64,000 nt of DNA, from contig CM055762.1 of NCBI GenBank assembly GCA_029465975.1, forward strand, positions 1,240,001 through 1,304,000, read 5' to 3'. A program made the position numbers and the translations under genes. This document shows positions 62,624 through 64,000 of this stretch, in pieces. Below the pieces are notes generated by a model. The model did not search any database, had not been told where the DNA came from, and saw only the letters and a list, made by a program, of their open reading frames with translations. This DNA comes from Dallia pectoralis. Taxonomy: Eukaryota > Chordata > Actinopteri > Esociformes > Umbridae. Every line of letters starts with the position of its first letter. The stretch's first letter is position 1.

Positions 62624-63088
62624 TGAAATAGACACGAATTTTGTACCCAAAATATGTGACATGCATACGTAAAAGTTTGTTTTTTCGTGTCCTAGACACA
62701 ATTAGTTTTTTTGTGTACAGGACACGTAATATTTAGGACTCGTCACACACACACCAAAAAGCACAACAAACGTTTTTGGTCAACAACACGTTAAACAAAT
62801 AAGTAAATCGAAATGTTAGGTATTGGTTAAGGTTAAGGTTAGGGCGAGAGTAAGAGTCAGGCTTTCGTTTAATATTTATAGTAATAAAAAGAGTTATATT
62901 CCAGAAAGTTAAGTCCGTCGCGTTTACAATTCAAGCTACGCCCACTTCCTGGTTGAAATGCAAGTTGAGTCAACCAATCACGACACTTGCTTTCAACAGT
63001 TCAAGAAAATCGTATCCAGGACACGAAAAAACTACCTTTTACGTGTGGATGTCACAATGTTTTGGGTACAAAAATCGTGTCTATTTCA
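62624..63088. mobile_element. Long-TIR MITE (465 bp)
   Basis: The left end (TGAAATAGACACGAATTTTG) and right end (inverted TGAAATAGACACGATTTTTG) match with few differences for about 77 bp, including TTTTTTCGTGTCC. The interior is non-coding, with GGTTAAGGTTAAGGTTAGGG at about 62826-62845. I see no clear target duplication, so the superfamily is open. Confidence 0.85.
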
Positions 63089-63109
63089 GAAAGAAGAATT
63101 GCTCTAGGC

Positions 63110-63981
63110 TTCATTATCATTAGCATCAGCCTACGCCAGCGAATCCTGTGCAAAACGTGAGTTCACTTACAGCCGTGTTCATAAACAAAAGAAATGCCTG
63201 AAATGTTGCACACAACAAAGAGGAGTTGGTCAAACAGACCAGAGCAACTTCCATTATAGGGACATGGTTCGGGTTTATAAAGTCAAACAAAGTGCAGAAA
63301 ACGGTCATCTGCAAAGTATGTCAGACGACAGTGGTTGTAAAGGCTGGTAACACGAGCCATCTGTTCTATCACCTCAAAGTAAAACACGTTCGGATTAAAT
63401 AACAAAATATAGCGGCCTCCGCAAACGAGTGAAGCGTCGATTGAGCTGCACTTTAAAGAAAAAAGCTAGCCCTGCAAATCAGACATCACTTTATCAGTCA
63501 TTTTCCTAAGGCGATCCTTGCAACAACAAAAGTCAGCGGTGGACCGGCATAACAAATGCCATTACTGTGTTGTGTTCAATCGGTTGGTCGGTTGTGGGAA
63601 AGAAGCCTCCTGCTGTGCTTGAATGTTTTCTGTCCTGCTGGACTCGTTTTGTGCCGCTAGATCTGCTTTTATTGTAGAAATGTTTTTCAGAGATGGGAAT
63701 ATCTAGAAAAGGTTTTTTTTATTTTTTTCTAATAATGCAGTTTTGCTAATGTTATGTTATGTTATTAAAATACCTTTAAGTCTGTAATATGGGAAATGTG
63801 TTCTAGTAATAAAATTAAGATTAAGTAATACCTGACAGGCAGTTGCCATACCAGTGTTTTATCCCTTCAGATGCATTTATATAGAAATATAGAAAAACAA
63901 ATATACCGTGATTTGTGTCGTTACTGTCCGTGCATGAAATTATATTGTGATTTATATTTTCGACCATACCGCCCAGCCCTA
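63110..63981 (+). mobile_element. hAT element remnant with right terminal repeat
   Basis: The right end, TTTTCGACCATACCGCCCAGCCCTA (given here in two parts: TTTTCGACCATACC and GCCCAGCCCTA), is the complement of a fish hAT TIR. The coding part holds a BED finger and a following linker. The catalytic core is missing. No matching left TIR is seen, so the left limit is a guess. Confidence 0.7.
63266..63400 (+). pseudogene. hAT transposase N-terminus with BED zinc finger
   Basis: The frame reads VICKVCQTTVVV then NTSHLFYHLKVKH: a Cys pair and a His pair spaced as in a BED finger, which binds transposon ends. A stop follows at about 63398. A later stretch (QTSLYQSF and KSQRWTGITNAI, other frames) matches the linker of ZBED-like hAT proteins. 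No start codon is clear and the catalytic region is gone. Confidence 0.7.
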
Positions 63982-64000
63982 GCTCACGCCCCCATTTGAG

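Noticed and set aside
62826..62845. Telomere-like GGTTAAGGTTAAGGTTAGGG
   Set aside because: It is a single short tract inside a MITE with TTAAGG rather than TTAGGG units; not an interstitial telomere array.

Overview
The window reads as teleost fish nuclear DNA rather than bacterial or viral DNA. There are no compact operons. Coding potential is sparse and split by introns. Most recognisable sequence is transposon-derived: Tc1/mariner, hAT, PIF/Harbinger, L1, an L2/Rex-like LINE and Ty3/gypsy LTR elements. Micro- and minisatellites are abundant. The LINE 3' end at about 8.68-8.75 kb and the coiled-coil plus C2H2 zinc-finger gene structure are typical of ray-finned fish. A pike- or salmon-like lineage is possible but is only a guess.

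Two host genes are supported. (1) A two-exon C2H2 zinc-finger gene on the minus strand (11690-13762, 429 aa, nine fingers) looks intact. (2) The first coding exon of a tetraspanin-like gene lies on the plus strand (33702-33764, possibly extended upstream to 33438). Its intron donor is followed at once by a 1.3-kb minisatellite. No later tetraspanin exon was found, so the first intron probably runs past the window end.

Layout. 0-4 kb: truncated LTR-element copy with a coding minisatellite, joined to an L1 that lacks its 3' part. 4-6.5 kb: decayed PIF/Harbinger (ISL2EU-like) region and a perfect 26-bp hairpin. 6.9-8.75 kb: LINE remnant. 9.7-10 kb: 15-bp minisatellite. 11-14.2 kb: zinc-finger gene and its promoter region. 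15.0-15.6 kb: 26-bp minisatellite with a six-unit higher-order repeat. 17.5-19.2 kb: Tc1 relic with a hAT inserted in it (8-bp target duplication). 22-24.7 kb: two plus-oriented solo LTRs and a 475-bp duplicative insertion flanked by a 126-bp duplication. 27.7-31.1 kb: Tc1 relics. 32-35.1 kb: tetraspanin start and its minisatellite. 38.5-52.3 kb: a run of LTR elements all in minus orientation. 52.9-53.6 kb: 67-bp minisatellite. 59.6-62.3 kb: Tc1 nested in Tc1. 62.6-64 kb: long-TIR MITE and a hAT with a BED finger.

The most striking object is the LTR element at 38553-41945. Its LTRs differ at one position in 371 bp and it has an exact 5-bp target duplication, so it is young. It has no recognisable gag or pol. 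Instead it carries an 848-codon ORF built from 24-, 27- and 30-bp repeats, all multiples of three. Many units contain the core CCATCTTG/CAAGATGG, which resembles the YY1 binding site. A diverged partial copy opens the window.
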